Assembly (NCBI GenBank): GCA_028554755.1
Contig: JAPTOF010000011.1
Coordinates: forward strand, 5,360,501 to 5,424,500
Direction: 5' to 3'
Length of the DNA: 64,000 nucleotides
Source: Cordia subcordata
Taxonomy: Eukaryota; Streptophyta; Magnoliopsida; Boraginales; Cordiaceae
Shown: positions 1 to 12,136 of the stretch, in pieces
Layout: every line of letters begins with the position of its first letter
How positions within the stretch are numbered: the stretch's first letter is position 1
Made by a program: the position numbers and the translations under genes
Notes under the pieces: generated by a model
Told to the model about the DNA's origin: nothing
Database searches by the model: none
What the model saw: the letters and a program-made list of their open reading frames with translations, nothing else

Positions 1-279
1 TTCATGCTCCAAAGACTCCATTATGCCTCCATGTCCTGCAAATGATCATCCAAGCTAGCTAAAGGCATTATGAACTCAAGGAAAGCAACTTATGACGTCG
101 TCAAAATATAATTATGGCAATAATTCCAACAAGTTCAATAAAAACTTTATATTTGACCATCTCTCGTATGCCAAGTGTAGGTTGAAGAGCTACAAAGGCT
201 TCTTTTTCCAACTAAACAGGCATAACCACTTGTCTCCTGAATAATATCTGGGGTTATACATTGTTTGGTTTAGTTTAGT
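1..279. other. Intergenic, no feature recognised
   Basis: AT-rich sequence without a convincing reading frame. I see no recognisable gene or repeat boundary before the GGTTTGG-rich element that follows. Confidence 0.5.
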
Positions 280-806
280 TTTGACCATATTTTAAACCAA
301 ACCAAAACTAGTTGGTTTACATTTGAAAGAAACTAATTAGTTTTTTTTTTTTATCATGTATATAACCTAACCAAACCAACATAATATATTAGTTTAATTT
401 GGTTTGTTTTTGGTTTCTTTAAAAAAATTAAAAACTCAAATTTCATGATAAAATTATTTTAAAAAAAAACTTGATCTATCCATATTACAAAATTAATGTC
501 ATAGGATTTTACCATTAAAATAAAGCACAAATGTAGCTATAGCTTGGTGGTTAAGTTTGGAAATATAATTTTGAGGTTAAGGATCAACTCCTAAAATACA
601 TAAAATTTGGGATGAATATATACATAAGATTAGGAATAAAAATAGTTCGGTTTGATATGGATATCTATTTCAAACCAATCTGAACCAGTTGGTTTTCATA
701 TGAAATTAACAAGTTGGTTTTTAACCATAAAAAATAACCAAACCAAGCTAATTTTTTGGTTGGTTTGTTATATTTAACCAACCTATGTTCACCCTAATAA
801 TATCCT
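262..806. repeat. GGTTTGG-rich inverted-repeat element, copy 1
   Basis: Both ends are rich in ggtttggtt and its complement aaccaaacc, so the unit can fold back on itself. The middle (about 533-600) resembles a tRNA-derived promoter: a box-A-like tagcttggtgg near 540 and a degraded box-B-like segment near 580. A second copy lies at 4070-4618 plus 5586-5630, with the same order of parts including the tRNA-like middle. The right end reads gttcaccctaat and the left end of copy 2 reads ggggtgcaca, which are roughly complementary, so terminal inverted repeats of a MITE-like DNA element are likely. No reading frame is present. The class is inferred from structure only. Confidence 0.55.
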
Positions 807-810
807 TTCT

Positions 811-3800
811 TAAACAATTCACTTAATAAAGAGGTTGTTGGATGTGCTGATATTGTATGCAATCATGGAGTAAAAATTGGATGATATTCAAATAGTTGCA
901 AAGAATGCCAAAATGGTGATATCTATCCTTTTCTTCTCTGATTAACTGTTTTGGTCGATTCTAAACTCTAGCATTTCCTAAAAATATGATCGATTTTCTA
1001 TTCATTATTATTTTATTATCTTAGACTTTGTTTCCCATTTTTATACTTGCTAAGGCAACTAAACACTTGAAATCATAAATAAAAATATATAAAACTAAAA
1101 ACTAAACCTTATCGTAGTAGATGAGAATTGGTTACATAAATTTTAACTATTTCTTTGTGAATTATTCTTTTTGTTTTCCCAAAAGTTACAGAATTTCTTT
1201 TCTCTTTTTTTTTTCTTTTTGTAATAGTCCAATTTAGATGTCAAGTAGAGATAGGTTCATAAGATTAGTGCTCAAACTTTGTGGGTTAGTAACCATGAGA
1301 AATTTGTTTGTTACATTGGTACTAATCTAATTTATTTATTTATTTATTTAAACATGAGAAATATGTTTGTTTCATTGGTACTTATCTAATTCATTTATTT
1401 ATTTAATTAAACTTTTAGTAAATGGTTAATAATTGTAAAAAAGATAATTGTTTTAAAGTGATCTGCAGAATAATTATAAAAATGATTGTAACTAATTGTT
1501 TTTAAGTAATGTAAATAATAAAAAAATAATAATTGTTTTGAGTGCTAAATTCAAAGCATGAATTGAGATTGAAAATGGATCGTGAGTCATGTTTGAGATC
1601 GCCTTATTGCTAGGAAAGTTTCAAGAGACAAGTACCCAAACTAGTTTTCTAAACTATAAAATAAAACAAAAAATGATTCAAAATATTACAAGTAAAATAA
1701 GTAAGGCCCTTTTGAGCAATAGTGTTTTTAGTATTTTATTTTTCTTGACAATCTTTCCACTTCTTCAATATTTTTTAGACACAAAAAATCATTTTTAAAT
1801 CTATCCATATGAAACTATATTTAAATAGTGTAAGTCTTATTCATCCATTTATTACTTTTCTTTGACAAAATAATTTTTTGATCAACTAAAAATATTTTTA
1901 TAATAAATTCTTTTCTCATAATATTAATGAAACTAATTTATCAAAAAATAAATTATGCTTTAACAATAAAATATTATTATAAGAAACATATATCTAATTA
2001 TAAAAATAAATTATCTTATTTTAAAAATCGTAATAATAATTATACTTATTATAACAATAAATAACATCAATATTTTTTATGCTATTTTGTATTTATCAAC
2101 TAATCGAATAGCTAATTTTATCGAATACATTTTATTCGATCAGTTAACAAAATAACTACTTAGTAATAGTTAAAATACAACAGCTATTAACTACTCAAAC
2201 AACTATAAGCTCTTTAAGAATTTATTTTATCGAACAGACCCTTAAAGCATGATACACTCTACATTTATAAGACATCTACCACCCAAGTCTCAAACAAAAC
2301 AAAAAGTGAAAGTATAAGTCTATAAAGTGAAAAATAACTACAATCAATAATATAACATATTATATGTGGGGAAAAAAAACCTTTCCTCTAGACAAAGAAA
2401 TAACAATTATGTTACATATGCTTTGGATATTTATATTACACCTACACAACGCACGAGTATTATACTCGATTAACATTTACACAATATATCCGGCTGACCA
2501 TAGGGGGATCCACCCTAGCTATTGGGTCAAAGGCCAGTGTGCCAATTCGGTTAAACATATAAAACCAAATTAGTGATTCCTAAAATCTTATATATTTCCT
2601 CAATATGTATAGAGCTCTCATCCTAGGAAAATATTTTTATCACAATATTCTTGTCTATGTGTGTTGATGAAAGGAGGAGTTCCTTAAAAACTAACGCATT
2701 ATTAATTGAGATTCCTTATTACCTTGTCATGATACAAGATACATTGTTTTCATGTGGTCTTTTCCTAAACATTTCACCATCCTACTTCATAGAGACTTTT
2801 GATAAAAGAAGAAAAGAGACAAAAAAAACACACACACATGCACTAATTTCATAGAGGCCATCCTTTCAACTTTTGCTAGTACTTGGGAAAAGGGAAAGCA
2901 TTTCCATAGAATTTTTTTTTTACCCTGATTTTGAGATTTTATAACAAAATTACCCTACTTTTAAAAATTGTTAAAAAATACCCTTTTCGCTATGTTTTCC
3001 ACCGAGAATGTCCTTATCCCATTGGAATACATGCTACTTTGGTGGGGAATCAATCATCGTAAAGGGTGAAAAGAAGACCGCATATCTTTGTTTAGATTTT
3101 GGGGGGTGGAAACGTACTATCTATCGTGCTGTTGAATCGTCATTATTGGGAATAAACATCAATTAGTTTTACATTCTCTTCATCAATTTCTTTCTTTTTT
3201 TTTTTGAAGTTTATTTTATTAAAGGTAAAATGTACATTACTATTGTAATTTATATGAGTATTTAATTATTTGTTTGTAATTGAAAACATATCACACTACC
3301 TCTTATGCTTTCTAAAAATGACACGATTTCCCCAAGCTCATTAGTATATTAGTATGTTAATAGTGTTAAATAAGGTTTTAAAAGGAACAAATTACCCTTA
3401 CTAACTTTTAATGATTCTGATGTATCTTTTAGTAGTCTTCTTTTAAATCTAAATTTTTAATTTTTAATTTTTTATTTTTAGTCCTTTAGTTTTTAAAATT
3501 TAAATTTTTATATTTTTAATATTTAATCTAAGTAGACTGATGAATCTCTTAGTTATCTTCTTTTAAATCTAAATTTTTAATTATTATATTTTTATTTAAA
3601 TTTTATTTTTTAAAAAAATTATTCTTATTTTTATTTCTAAATTTTAATTTTCTTAATTTTAAATTTTAAGTTTTTATTGTGTACTTTTTATTTTTTTCAA
3701 ATATTTTGATTTTTAATTTTTAAAATTTTTTTTTGATTTCATGAAGTGGGGATAAATGAAATAGTTATAACTCTAAATAATGGTATTTTGGTAAAAAAAA

Positions 3801-4060
3801 AAGTATAATAAATTCTAAAATTTGACATCTATACATGTAAGAAAGCAAAGTTTAGTGCACTCTCCATTAATTTAGATGGAAAAAGTTAGAGTTGGAAATT
3901 ATGTTTAACTTTTGAAAAGCATAAGGTGGTAATGTCGTATGTTGTAAATTATAGACGATCAATTAGTTACTTATAAAAATTACAATGGAATAATTTACAT
4001 TGTAACTTAATTTTTATTAATTAAACAAGGTTCACAAGTATATGTATTGCGTTGTTAGAT
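811..4060. other. AT-rich intergenic region, no gene seen
   Basis: The sequence is very AT-rich and the short reading frames look random. 3440-3760 is low-complexity AT sequence made of repeated taaatttttaa-type words. 2470-2560 is less AT-rich but was not recognised. I see no boundary of a known element and no RNA gene. Confidence 0.5.
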
Positions 4061-4069
4061 GTATGTATT

Positions 4070-5630
4070 CTTGGGGTGCACATGATTTGATTTGGTTTAA
4101 ACCACATTTCAAACCAAACCAAAACTAGTTGATTTATGTTTAAAGGAAACCAATTGGTTTTGTTATCATGTATATAACCAAACCAAACTAACATATCTAA
4201 ATATGTTAGTTTGGTTTGGTTTGGTTTTCGGTTTTTAAAAAAATTAAAAAAAAACTCAAATTTCATGATAAAGTTATATTAAAGAATCAATTAACCATTT
4301 ATATTACAAATTTAATGTCATAAGATTTTACCATTAGAACAAAACACAAGTGCATCTCTATAGCTTGGTGGTTAAATTTTGAAGATATAGTCTTGAGGTC
4401 AAGGGTTCAATGCCTAAAATACTTAAAATTTGGTATATATATATTTATATAAAATTAGGGATAAAAATAGTTCGGTTTGATTTAGTTTGGTTTGGATATC
4501 TAATTCAATCCAAACCAAACTAACTGGTTTTTATTTGAAAGTAACCAATCGGCTTTTAACCATGTAAAGTAATCAAAACCCTAACTTTGCAATTGGTTTG
4601 GATTAGTTTGCAGGGGCAGAGGTATATTGAGGTGAGGGTGGGCATGTGCACTCCCTCACTTTTGAAAAATGAAAATTTTATATATATCTTTTGCATGTAC
4701 AAGTTACTTGACACCCCCTAAAATTGCATTAACCCCCCACTGACATTGTTTTCCCTATCAAATGACGCAATCGGCATGACATGACATGCAAATGCTAAAA
4801 GCTGTCATTATAGAGAAAAGATTGTGTATGTCAAATATCGCGGAATTGAAGATTTTCTTTAAAGTCTATACTGAATTAGACTTTCTTCTTTTACTCAACT
4901 GTACCTATTTGAAGTCTAACTTTGTTTTCTTTTTTCACTTATTTTTTACATTTTAACAATTTAACTCTAGCACAATAGTGACATTGAGCAACAAAGCATG
5001 CAATTTCTTTCTTTTTCTTTCTTTTTCTATCTTATGGCTAAGTTACAAGTTCACACGCAGATTTTAGGTAAATATTTTTATATTATTTTGAGTGAGATAT
5101 ATGAAATTAGTTTTTATTTGATTTATTTATGATTTATAATAATGCTTAAAGTAATATATAAAACTAAGTTTTATTTTTTTAGGGAGTGATATTTGCTAAA
5201 GTTAACAGAAGTTATAATTCTCTACTTTTATAAATTTGTTTTTGATCCTAAAAATATTGTTACCCAATCTTAGTTTAGAAGTTAGAAAATATCTAGAATT
5301 GTCATGAATTATATCATATACTCACTGCCATACTAGAGCTAGGAGCAAATTGAGAAAGATGTATTTGGTAGCATTGATAATGAGTTATTATTCACGGTTT
5401 CAAAATATAAAATCACGTTGAAAACAATTATGTATGGTATTTTTTTAACAATAACTATTGTTATTTATTTATGCCTCTTTTGTATGTTAAAATTTCATTA
5501 TTGTACTGATATTATTTATTTTTATATCTTACAAAAAAAATTATAATAAATGTGTACCCGTGACTCTCGGGTCCTAGTTTTGCCACTATTGGGTCGAAAA
5601 ATTTAACCAATTCGTGTTCGCCTCTAATAT
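4070..5630. repeat. GGTTTGG-rich inverted-repeat element, copy 2, split by an insertion
   Basis: This is the second copy of the element at 262-806. Its left part (4070-4618) contains the same tRNA-like middle at about 4352-4420, with box-A-like tagcttggtgg and box-B-like gggttcaatgcc. The last part, ending attcgtgttcgcc, resumes at about 5586. Between them lies about 970 bp of unrelated sequence with its own terminal repeats, listed separately. The box-B-like stretch is better preserved here than in copy 1. Confidence 0.55.
4611..5583. mobile_element. hAT-like non-autonomous DNA element nested in the inverted-repeat copy
   Basis: The left end reads caggggcagaggtat and the reverse complement of the right end reads tagtggcaaaactagg. 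This is the imperfect CAGNGGCnnA-type terminal repeat common in plant hAT relatives. The insert interrupts the GGTTTGG-rich repeat, whose two halves line up with the uninterrupted copy at 262-806. No transposase frame remains inside. The exact ends and an 8-bp duplication are not clean, so the class is a moderate call. Confidence 0.45.
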
Positions 5631-5747
5631 ATTCTAAACAAACGTAATAGAGGGTGTAAGCTTATTTTAAGCAACTAAGGACGGAGGTAATAACTAATAA
5701 TAAGTAAATGGACGCCGAAAGTACATAATACTGGCTGTGAATTCATT

Positions 5748-6015
5748 TTTTTTTTTTTTTTTTTAAAAGGGTTAACCAAAGGAGAACCCCTTTCCCACCT
5801 GGCCAGAGGCCCCTTAATCAGGCGGGAGGTAAATCGAGGGATGTGCGTGAGTGGCAGCCCGACCAGGGAGAGGACCAACGGGCGTGGAAATCCAGCAACA
5901 GCCCCCGCAATATTTCAGCGGAGTACTGCCGCCACACGGACTCGATCCCGCGTTGTCAGAGTGTCTCCACCCTAATCACCTGGCCACTTACCAACTCACC
6001 TATGCCCCTGGGGGC
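5748..6015 (-). mobile_element. Full-length tRNA-type SINE with 13-bp target-site duplication
   Basis: A T-rich run at the left edge is the poly-A tail of a minus-strand element. At the other end, read on the minus strand, a pol III promoter is visible: box-A-like taggtgagttgg, then about 60 bp later box-B-like gggatcgagtcc. The flanks ctgtgaattcatt at 5735-5747 and 6016-6028 are identical, a target-site duplication. At about 268 bp the copy looks complete. A short 3' piece of the same family is at 17741-17804. Head, body, tail and duplication make this a confident SINE call; the family name is not known to me. Confidence 0.85.
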
Positions 6016-6028
6016 CTGTGAATTCATT

Positions 6029-6490
6029 CTAAGCAAATGAAGATTGAGACATTAATAACTGTATGTTTGGACTGACCTTTTCATAGAAAATATTTTTCAA
6101 GAAAAGTACATTTTTCTAATAAATATTTAAATTAGATTAAAAAAACTGAAATTCTGAGAGCTTTTTCAATAGTTAAAAATTTTAAATTTTCAAAAAATAA
6201 TATTTTTTTCAAATTATTTTTAAAAAAAAGTCAATTAAAATAAACCGTAAATTAAAGTTGTAGGCTTACTTGTATCGATACGCTAGATGTATGTTAAATA
6301 TATATGACACCGGGTTTGAGCTAGTTCCAAGCACCCAAGGGTGGAGGCATTAATAAGTGTAATCCCCAATTATCTAAATTTTTATAAATATGTGTATTTT
6401 AAAAGTTAGTCTGAAAATAAAATTTAGCTCCATTTAAAAGAAATATTTGTATATAACTATAAATACTATATTTTTAGTCTCAATTAAAAA
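6029..6490. other. Intergenic, nothing recognised
   Basis: AT-rich sequence with no frame of note. No element boundary is visible apart from the SINE on the left and a MITE-like stretch on the right. Confidence 0.45.
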
Positions 6491-6494
6491 AAAT

Positions 6495-6690
6495 AGAGTA
6501 AAACATATTTTACTCCTTGTATTTTATTAGAGTTGTACAATATAAAGAGTGTTGCACAATTCTTAAAAACCAGGAGCTTTGTATAACATTGTTAATGGTA
6601 TAAAGGCATATTAACAAGTTTTTAAACCTAAAAACTTCTATGTAATTTCAACAGAATATAGGGGACAAAAATGGCCCAACCCTACAAACA
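6495..6690. repeat. MITE-like element of the 'gtaaaatgcattttacc' family, diverged
   Basis: The left end (aaaacatattttactcc, then cttgtatttta) and the right end (atttcaacagaatataggg) are inverted and match the ends of clearer members at 15826-16052 and 60625-60868. The interior is AT-rich and non-coding. It is a diverged copy of a small inverted-repeat family that recurs in this window. Confidence 0.4.
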
Positions 6691-7768
6691 ATCAGTGTAA
6701 ATGTTTAGATATCTAACAAGTCATATGAGGACTCATTTGAATTAATTTTTTTCAAAAGTGTTTTCTTTTAATTAGTTCTGAAAAAATATATATTTTTTTA
6801 GAAGTTATAAATTTTGACTTTTAAAAAAAATTATACTCTAATTTTTTTTTTAGTTTCAACTTTTTTAATATCAAATCAAATAGTTATTGTAAAAAAAAAT
6901 TATTTCGTTTAAAAAAATATTTTTTAAAAATTATTTTTTTTAAAAAAAGAGTCAATTCAGACCATCCCTAAATGATGATATATACCAGGCACTGCATGCA
7001 CTTCCTACTGTGTGCTAAGTTATAATATCTCATACATAACACATTCAAAGAAAAGGGCTTCACTTATTATCCAATGATGACACTGATGAATAGTTTACAT
7101 AAGATTCGTTGCTAGTCCCATTGCGGACGTCATGCCAAAAAAATTAAAATGATTCTGACCATTCAAAACCTAAATAAATATAATCAAATTAAAAAGTTAG
7201 ATACCCGTCAATCAATAAAATACTAACATATCACAATATTTTAATGCAGAAAAGCTTGTACAGGTAGCTTGAGTTCATAATCTATATCTTTGTAAAATTG
7301 ACATTTGTTAATTTTATGATACTAACCCCAGATCTTGACAAAAATAAATAAATAAATGAACGAATACTAACCTAGATTATTATATTTGGTAGTAGAATGG
7401 TCGGAGACTTTTTATGGGATTAAGATCACAATAACCTTCATCCGGCATCCGTTAAAATGTCCCCAACGATTGTATTAGTCACTACTTAAAGTGATCGTCC
7501 TTTAAATTATACTGTTATATATTGCTCTTTTTGATATGATATGTGTGCGTGTATATGTGTATGTATGTATGTACATATTTATTTACAAATATTTAGTTTT
7601 AAATTAACACTCAATAAAAAATAATTTGCATGAATAACATAAAAGATTTCCTTAAAATAAATGTGAATAAGATATGAAACATGGTATGTAAAAGTAGGCT
7701 TTTCTTCTTTATCTATTATGTATGTTATGTATATACATAGACATAATACACACATACATAGACATAAT

Positions 7769-7800
<32 letters not shown>

Positions 7801-8100
7801 GTATATGCATATAACATTCCAAAACAAGATTTATTTATAAAATTTTAAAAATTTATGACTAGATTGGTGGTCTACTGTTAAAGCTTAGATGACATGACTA
7901 TCCTTTATTTATTATCTATTAATTTTATCATTGATCTACCATTGATATGTATAGTTATTATAATCAATTAATGTTTAAAAAATTTATTTGTAAATGTTAA
8001 ATCATTCATGACTAAATTTATTGTTAAAAATAGATAAATTTGAATAAATTCATTTTTTCCATTATTAAAAACAGATCAAGCCTGGCAAAACGCAAGCACA
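6691..8100. other. AT-rich intergenic region
   Basis: Contains homopolymer A/T stretches and the microsatellite listed at 7725-7805. I see no gene and no clear transposon end. Confidence 0.45.
7725..7805. repeat. Compound microsatellite (TACACA-type, AC, AT)
   Basis: Repeats of acataatacacacatacatag are followed by a short (AC)n and then an (AT)n run. The reading frames over it are artefacts of the repeat. Confidence 0.85.
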
Positions 8101-8579
8101 CTTCTATTAGTTTGCATTTAATACAAATAATTCGTTTTTTTTTTGGACAACGAAAATCTATTTGATGGAGTCTGACCATTTGCACACTAAGCCGAGCCGA
8201 ACCACCAACTGTGTATTAATTAAATCAAAAGTATTTAATCCAAAATAGGAGACTAAATTCAAATTTATATTATAAACTATATCTGTCTCGAACTTTTGCC
8301 GGAAAGACAACATTTAGCACAATAATTCCTTCCTTTCACCAGAAACGCATGATAGGTGACGTTAGAAAAAGAAAAAGCAAAAAAAAAAAAAAAATGGAAA
8401 ATGGAAACCACGCAGTACGTGAAAGTAGACTTGGACCATTCTTCTGTTACTCCTTGGTCGTCCTCTTTGTTTGCTACGTTTTGCTTACATGTACGTCCTT
8501 ACTTGCCCAATATTGAAACGTTTATGTCATTTTCAATTTCTTATCTCCTCTCAATTTCTCAGAACAATCATCATACCAA

Positions 8580-8719
8580 CAAAGAATAAGCAACATCATA
8601 AAAACACACACACACACACACACACTTGTTCATCTATATCTTTTTCTGCTGAATAAATCACTTCTCCATAGGAAAAAGAGTGCAGGGCTGGGCATTTCTG
8701 AAAAGTCTGGCTGATAAAA
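8580..8719 (+). promoter_or_regulatory. Probable non-coding first exon (5' UTR) of the MCTP gene
   Basis: The MCTP reading frame starts just after a strong 3' splice acceptor (ttttcattcag ending near 12044). Upstream, a good donor (gataaaag then gtatcc) lies at 8719/8720, at the end of a pyrimidine- and AC-rich stretch typical of a 5' UTR. An untranslated first exon at about 8580-8719 joined to 12045 would give a 3.3-kb leader intron. An (AC)n microsatellite sits inside it near 8605-8625. This is inferred from splice signals only; the transcription start is not defined. Confidence 0.45.
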
Positions 8720-9429
8720 GGTATCCTTTTGAGTTTTTATATTCTCTCTTTTCTTTTACATGGTTATATTCTCCTTTTGCTTGTGAATAATTCTACTACA
8801 TGTTATCATGTGTTATAATATGCATATCTTCAGTTTCTTGTTTAGAATCAGTTTTCTTTGCGTGTATGAATTTTCTGTCTATGATATATTGGAAATTTTT
8901 GTGCTTGTTGTTTAATTTTTTTTTAAAATTTTTTTGGGTCCGTGTTTGTTTGCTTTTTAGAATTTTCTTTTATATCGAGGAATATGTAGAAAAAAGTAGA
9001 TGGTCAATTTTCAAGAGATGAATTTTGTGGAAAACTTGCTTCTTGTAGCATTTGAGATTCCTTTTTTTCTTTCTTTTTTCGTTTTCCCTTATTAATATGC
9101 GTGAAAATATATGAACTTTTAGCTTTATGTACAAAGTAGTTGAATATTCTGATTCTTGTATTTTTTTTTTTCTGCTTTCGTTGTGGTCTATATGTCCTGT
9201 TTGGCACCCAAAAACAGGGGATAAAATAAGGAAAAATAAACTAAAAGCTTCTTAATAATTTCATAATGTAAAAATGGTTGGATCCTCTGTGTTTCAAAAC
9301 CCCTAGTAAAACTAGAAGGACACTATCAGGGGGTTTTCAGAACACAAGACAGGCCAACGCAATTGAAGGAGGTTCAATCTATATTATCCTAGTTTCGTCT
9401 TTCTTTGAATTCATAATTATGAAGGCAGG

Positions 9430-9560
9430 TTGGGATTAGGGGATAGCTCAAGTGGTTGAGACTATCTCCCCAAGAGCGAGGTCCTAGGTTCAATTCCCCA
9501 TGGATGACGAGGGTTGGGTTGGGGATGGGGAAAGGGTGAAAAAAAGGAAAATTATGAAGG
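9430..9560 (+). mobile_element. tRNA-derived SINE-like element
   Basis: ggggatagctcaagtggttg contains a clear box A (tagctcaagtgg). It is followed about 45 bp later by a box B (ggttcaattcc) and then a G-rich body and an A-rich stretch. This is the layout of plant SINEs, with a tRNA-like head. It differs from the SINE family at 5748-6015. The ends are approximate because I see no clean duplication. Confidence 0.6.
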
Positions 9561-9804
9561 GAGGTGAAGAGCTGAACTGATTTGTCTGACTCCTTTCCGA
9601 TTGGGTAGAAGGATTAGGATTTAGAATTATCAAATTACTGTACTGAAAAGAAAATCTAAATCATGTGGTATATGATGAAAGCATAAATTTCGTAGAAGAT
9701 TGATTCATTGCTTTTAGGTAAGAATATTCTTATGCTCACTTGAAAGAATAGTCAGGGCTTAAGTTGTATCTTGTAAAGGAGAATGAGTTAGTTTTACTTT
9801 TGTA

Positions 9805-10200
9805 AGACTATCTCCAACAACTCTCTTATTTTTTCTTCTAAGTGATTTGAGTCATTTTCTTAGAATTTGGACTTCTCTATTTTCAGTTCTACTCCAACAA
9901 TTCCCTTATTTTTTATCAAACTCTTTATTTTTAGTTCCACTCCAACAGTTCCCATATTTTTTTATCAAACTCTCAGTTCAAAGGATCCCTATTTTAGTTT
10001 TACTCCAACAACTCTCCTATTGAGTGTTGGCTTTGGGGATAAAAAAAGTCGCTATATATATGAGTGTGTTGTTTTAGGGTTGAAAAAAAAACTTGAAATT
10101 TTGGGAATGAGATAGGGGAGCTGTTAGAGCACTTTACTACTAACAACCCCCTAAATATGGGGGTTTTGTGTTTTAGGAGATCTATTGGAGCTAGCCTAAC
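9805..10200. repeat. MITE-like element with internal tandem repeats
   Basis: The unit 'ctccaacaactc(t/c)cttatttttt' recurs about four times (near 9817, 9890, 9940 and 10005) at spacings of about 50-70 bp. The outer ends gactatctccaacaactct and (reverse complement of the right end) ggctagctccaatagatct are related inverted repeats. It sits inside the MCTP leader intron and is non-coding. Confidence 0.45.
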
Positions 10201-12136
10201 AGCTTGTGTCATTTCTAAACAGTGATGCCTAGTGCTTTGTGTTAGAGGAGAAAGCATCTATCTGAATTCTGGTTCTGTTACTTTTTCCTTTGGGAACTAG
10301 TATATTCATTTTTTTTGTATATTTCATCATTGGAAACCTTCTGCTTTCAGCCAACCAACTAGAAAAGGTGGATTTTGACGTGATTTTAGCTCTTTTAAAA
10401 AGTTGGAATCTAGTTTTTCCTATTCCTTTAGGTCACACCTCTTCTTTCCCTGCTTCTCGAGTAGATCTGTTCAATCTCTTAGTGTTAACCTGTCTGGACA
10501 CCCCAGACATATCCTATTTTTCCTACTCTGAACAATATATTTGTCAATCAGCTTCATTTATCTTCTCGATGATTTGTGATTTCCCCCAGAAAAGGAGCAG
10601 AGTTGTGAGGATTGTTGTTCAGTTTCTACCAAAAGCTTCCTTGAAAGATAACTCTCCATTGGAAAGTGCCAAATGGAGGAGAGAGTCTCAAGTCTTTATC
10701 ACGTTGTCATTTAGTCAGCAAGACCTTTGAACTAGTCTCCAAAATCATGTCTGGCAATTGTACTAGAATAACTGTCACTTGGGATTTACAAAATGGTATT
10801 CATTAATATTTACTGCATATGTTGTTTGCGTTTGAAGCCATTCAGTGATTTTCTTTATTCAAACTTAATGCACAAAATTAAAAATTGTTTTTGGTCATCA
10901 GTTCTTCAAATCATTTAACTTGAAAACATCTCAAGCGGACGCCATTAGATTTAGGGACAGACTGATTCAACTAATGCTTTTCTGCTTTTCCTAAGATAGA
11001 CGCATGTTTGACAAGTGTGCATCACCTCTTCTGAAGTTTTATATGATCTTGAAACTCATTTGGTATTTGTACTTATAGGGTTCTAAACTTGTTCTGTTGA
11101 ATATATAAACTGTGACTGTATCTGTTGAGAATGAACATGTTGACATCTGCATCTTGTTGATTCTGGAAAAGGTAACGATCACTCATCATTTCGCTCATAA
11201 TACTCAAGTTACACCATTGGAGAATGAATTTGGAAATTGAATACTTCAATTTAAATGAAAGACTGCATGAAGTCCAAGTAGTTTATAGAGGCTTTTGGTT
11301 GACTTAGATTTTGTGAGGCAGGTACTGGTGCCTCTATTTCTTTTGATGCTTCATTATTTATGGAAGCATCTGTTTACAAATAGATGGTCTGACTTCACCA
11401 AAATTATCAGATGATGTTTTTCAATTTTCAAATTGCCACCTTTGTTTTGCTGTCTAGTCTGCACGAAATGTACCATGAAATGCAGTACCAGACCCTTGTA
11501 AGTTTAATTCATGGTTTAAATTTTGGTTACTGGAGAATAAGGCCTTAACAAAGCTTGAAATGATTTCACTTTCTTGACATTGTGTGGTAACTTTGCTTGG
11601 TATATGAAGTAACCATCTATCAGTCATTGGCATTTTGCTATTTCGAACTTAATTTTTGTTTGAAAAGCTTTCATGTTTGACAAATCTTGTTAAGTGAATA
11701 GGAAAGACTCCGACCATGTAATGCTTTCTCTTAAATCTAAACATTAGGCATCTATAAGATTCCCTTATCTCAGTAGTGCAACCGTCTTAGTTGATTTTTT
11801 AATTATATCTTGTTTATTGTTCATAGTATTATCTGGAATACATCTTCATTCTGATAGAAAATTTTATTAGAAACTATTAACAATGGTCTTGTATATTTCT
11901 AATTTGTGACTTGTGACTTCCTGAATTTTAGACTGTCATGTCCTATTTGGTATCAGAATTTTGTTTTTAAATGTATCTGCTGTTTCTTTTGCCTACCTTA
12001 ATTGCTCAAGTCAATGCTAATGGAAAATAACTCTTTTCATTCAGGGTGTTTCTGATATTCATTTGTTCTCTCCAAAGGCACCCATATTTAGTTGTATCTG
12101 TCACGCCAGTTTATCAAGCTTTTTCTGATAAATCTG

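Larger units (their letters stand above)
8720..12044 (+). other. Probable 5' leader intron of the MCTP gene
   Basis: It begins gtatcc and ends in a pyrimidine-rich tract plus cag. Within it lie a tRNA-type SINE (9430-9560) and a MITE-like element with internal repeats (9805-10200). The remaining sequence is T-rich like plant introns and holds no convincing coding frame. Confidence 0.4.

Noticed and set aside
3440..3760. Possible scaffold attachment or origin-like AT-rich element
   Set aside because: Low-complexity AT sequence is common here; nothing specific separates it from background.
10290..10730. A 146-codon frame in the MCTP leader
   Set aside because: It starts at TTG, shows no known domain and lies inside the probable intron.
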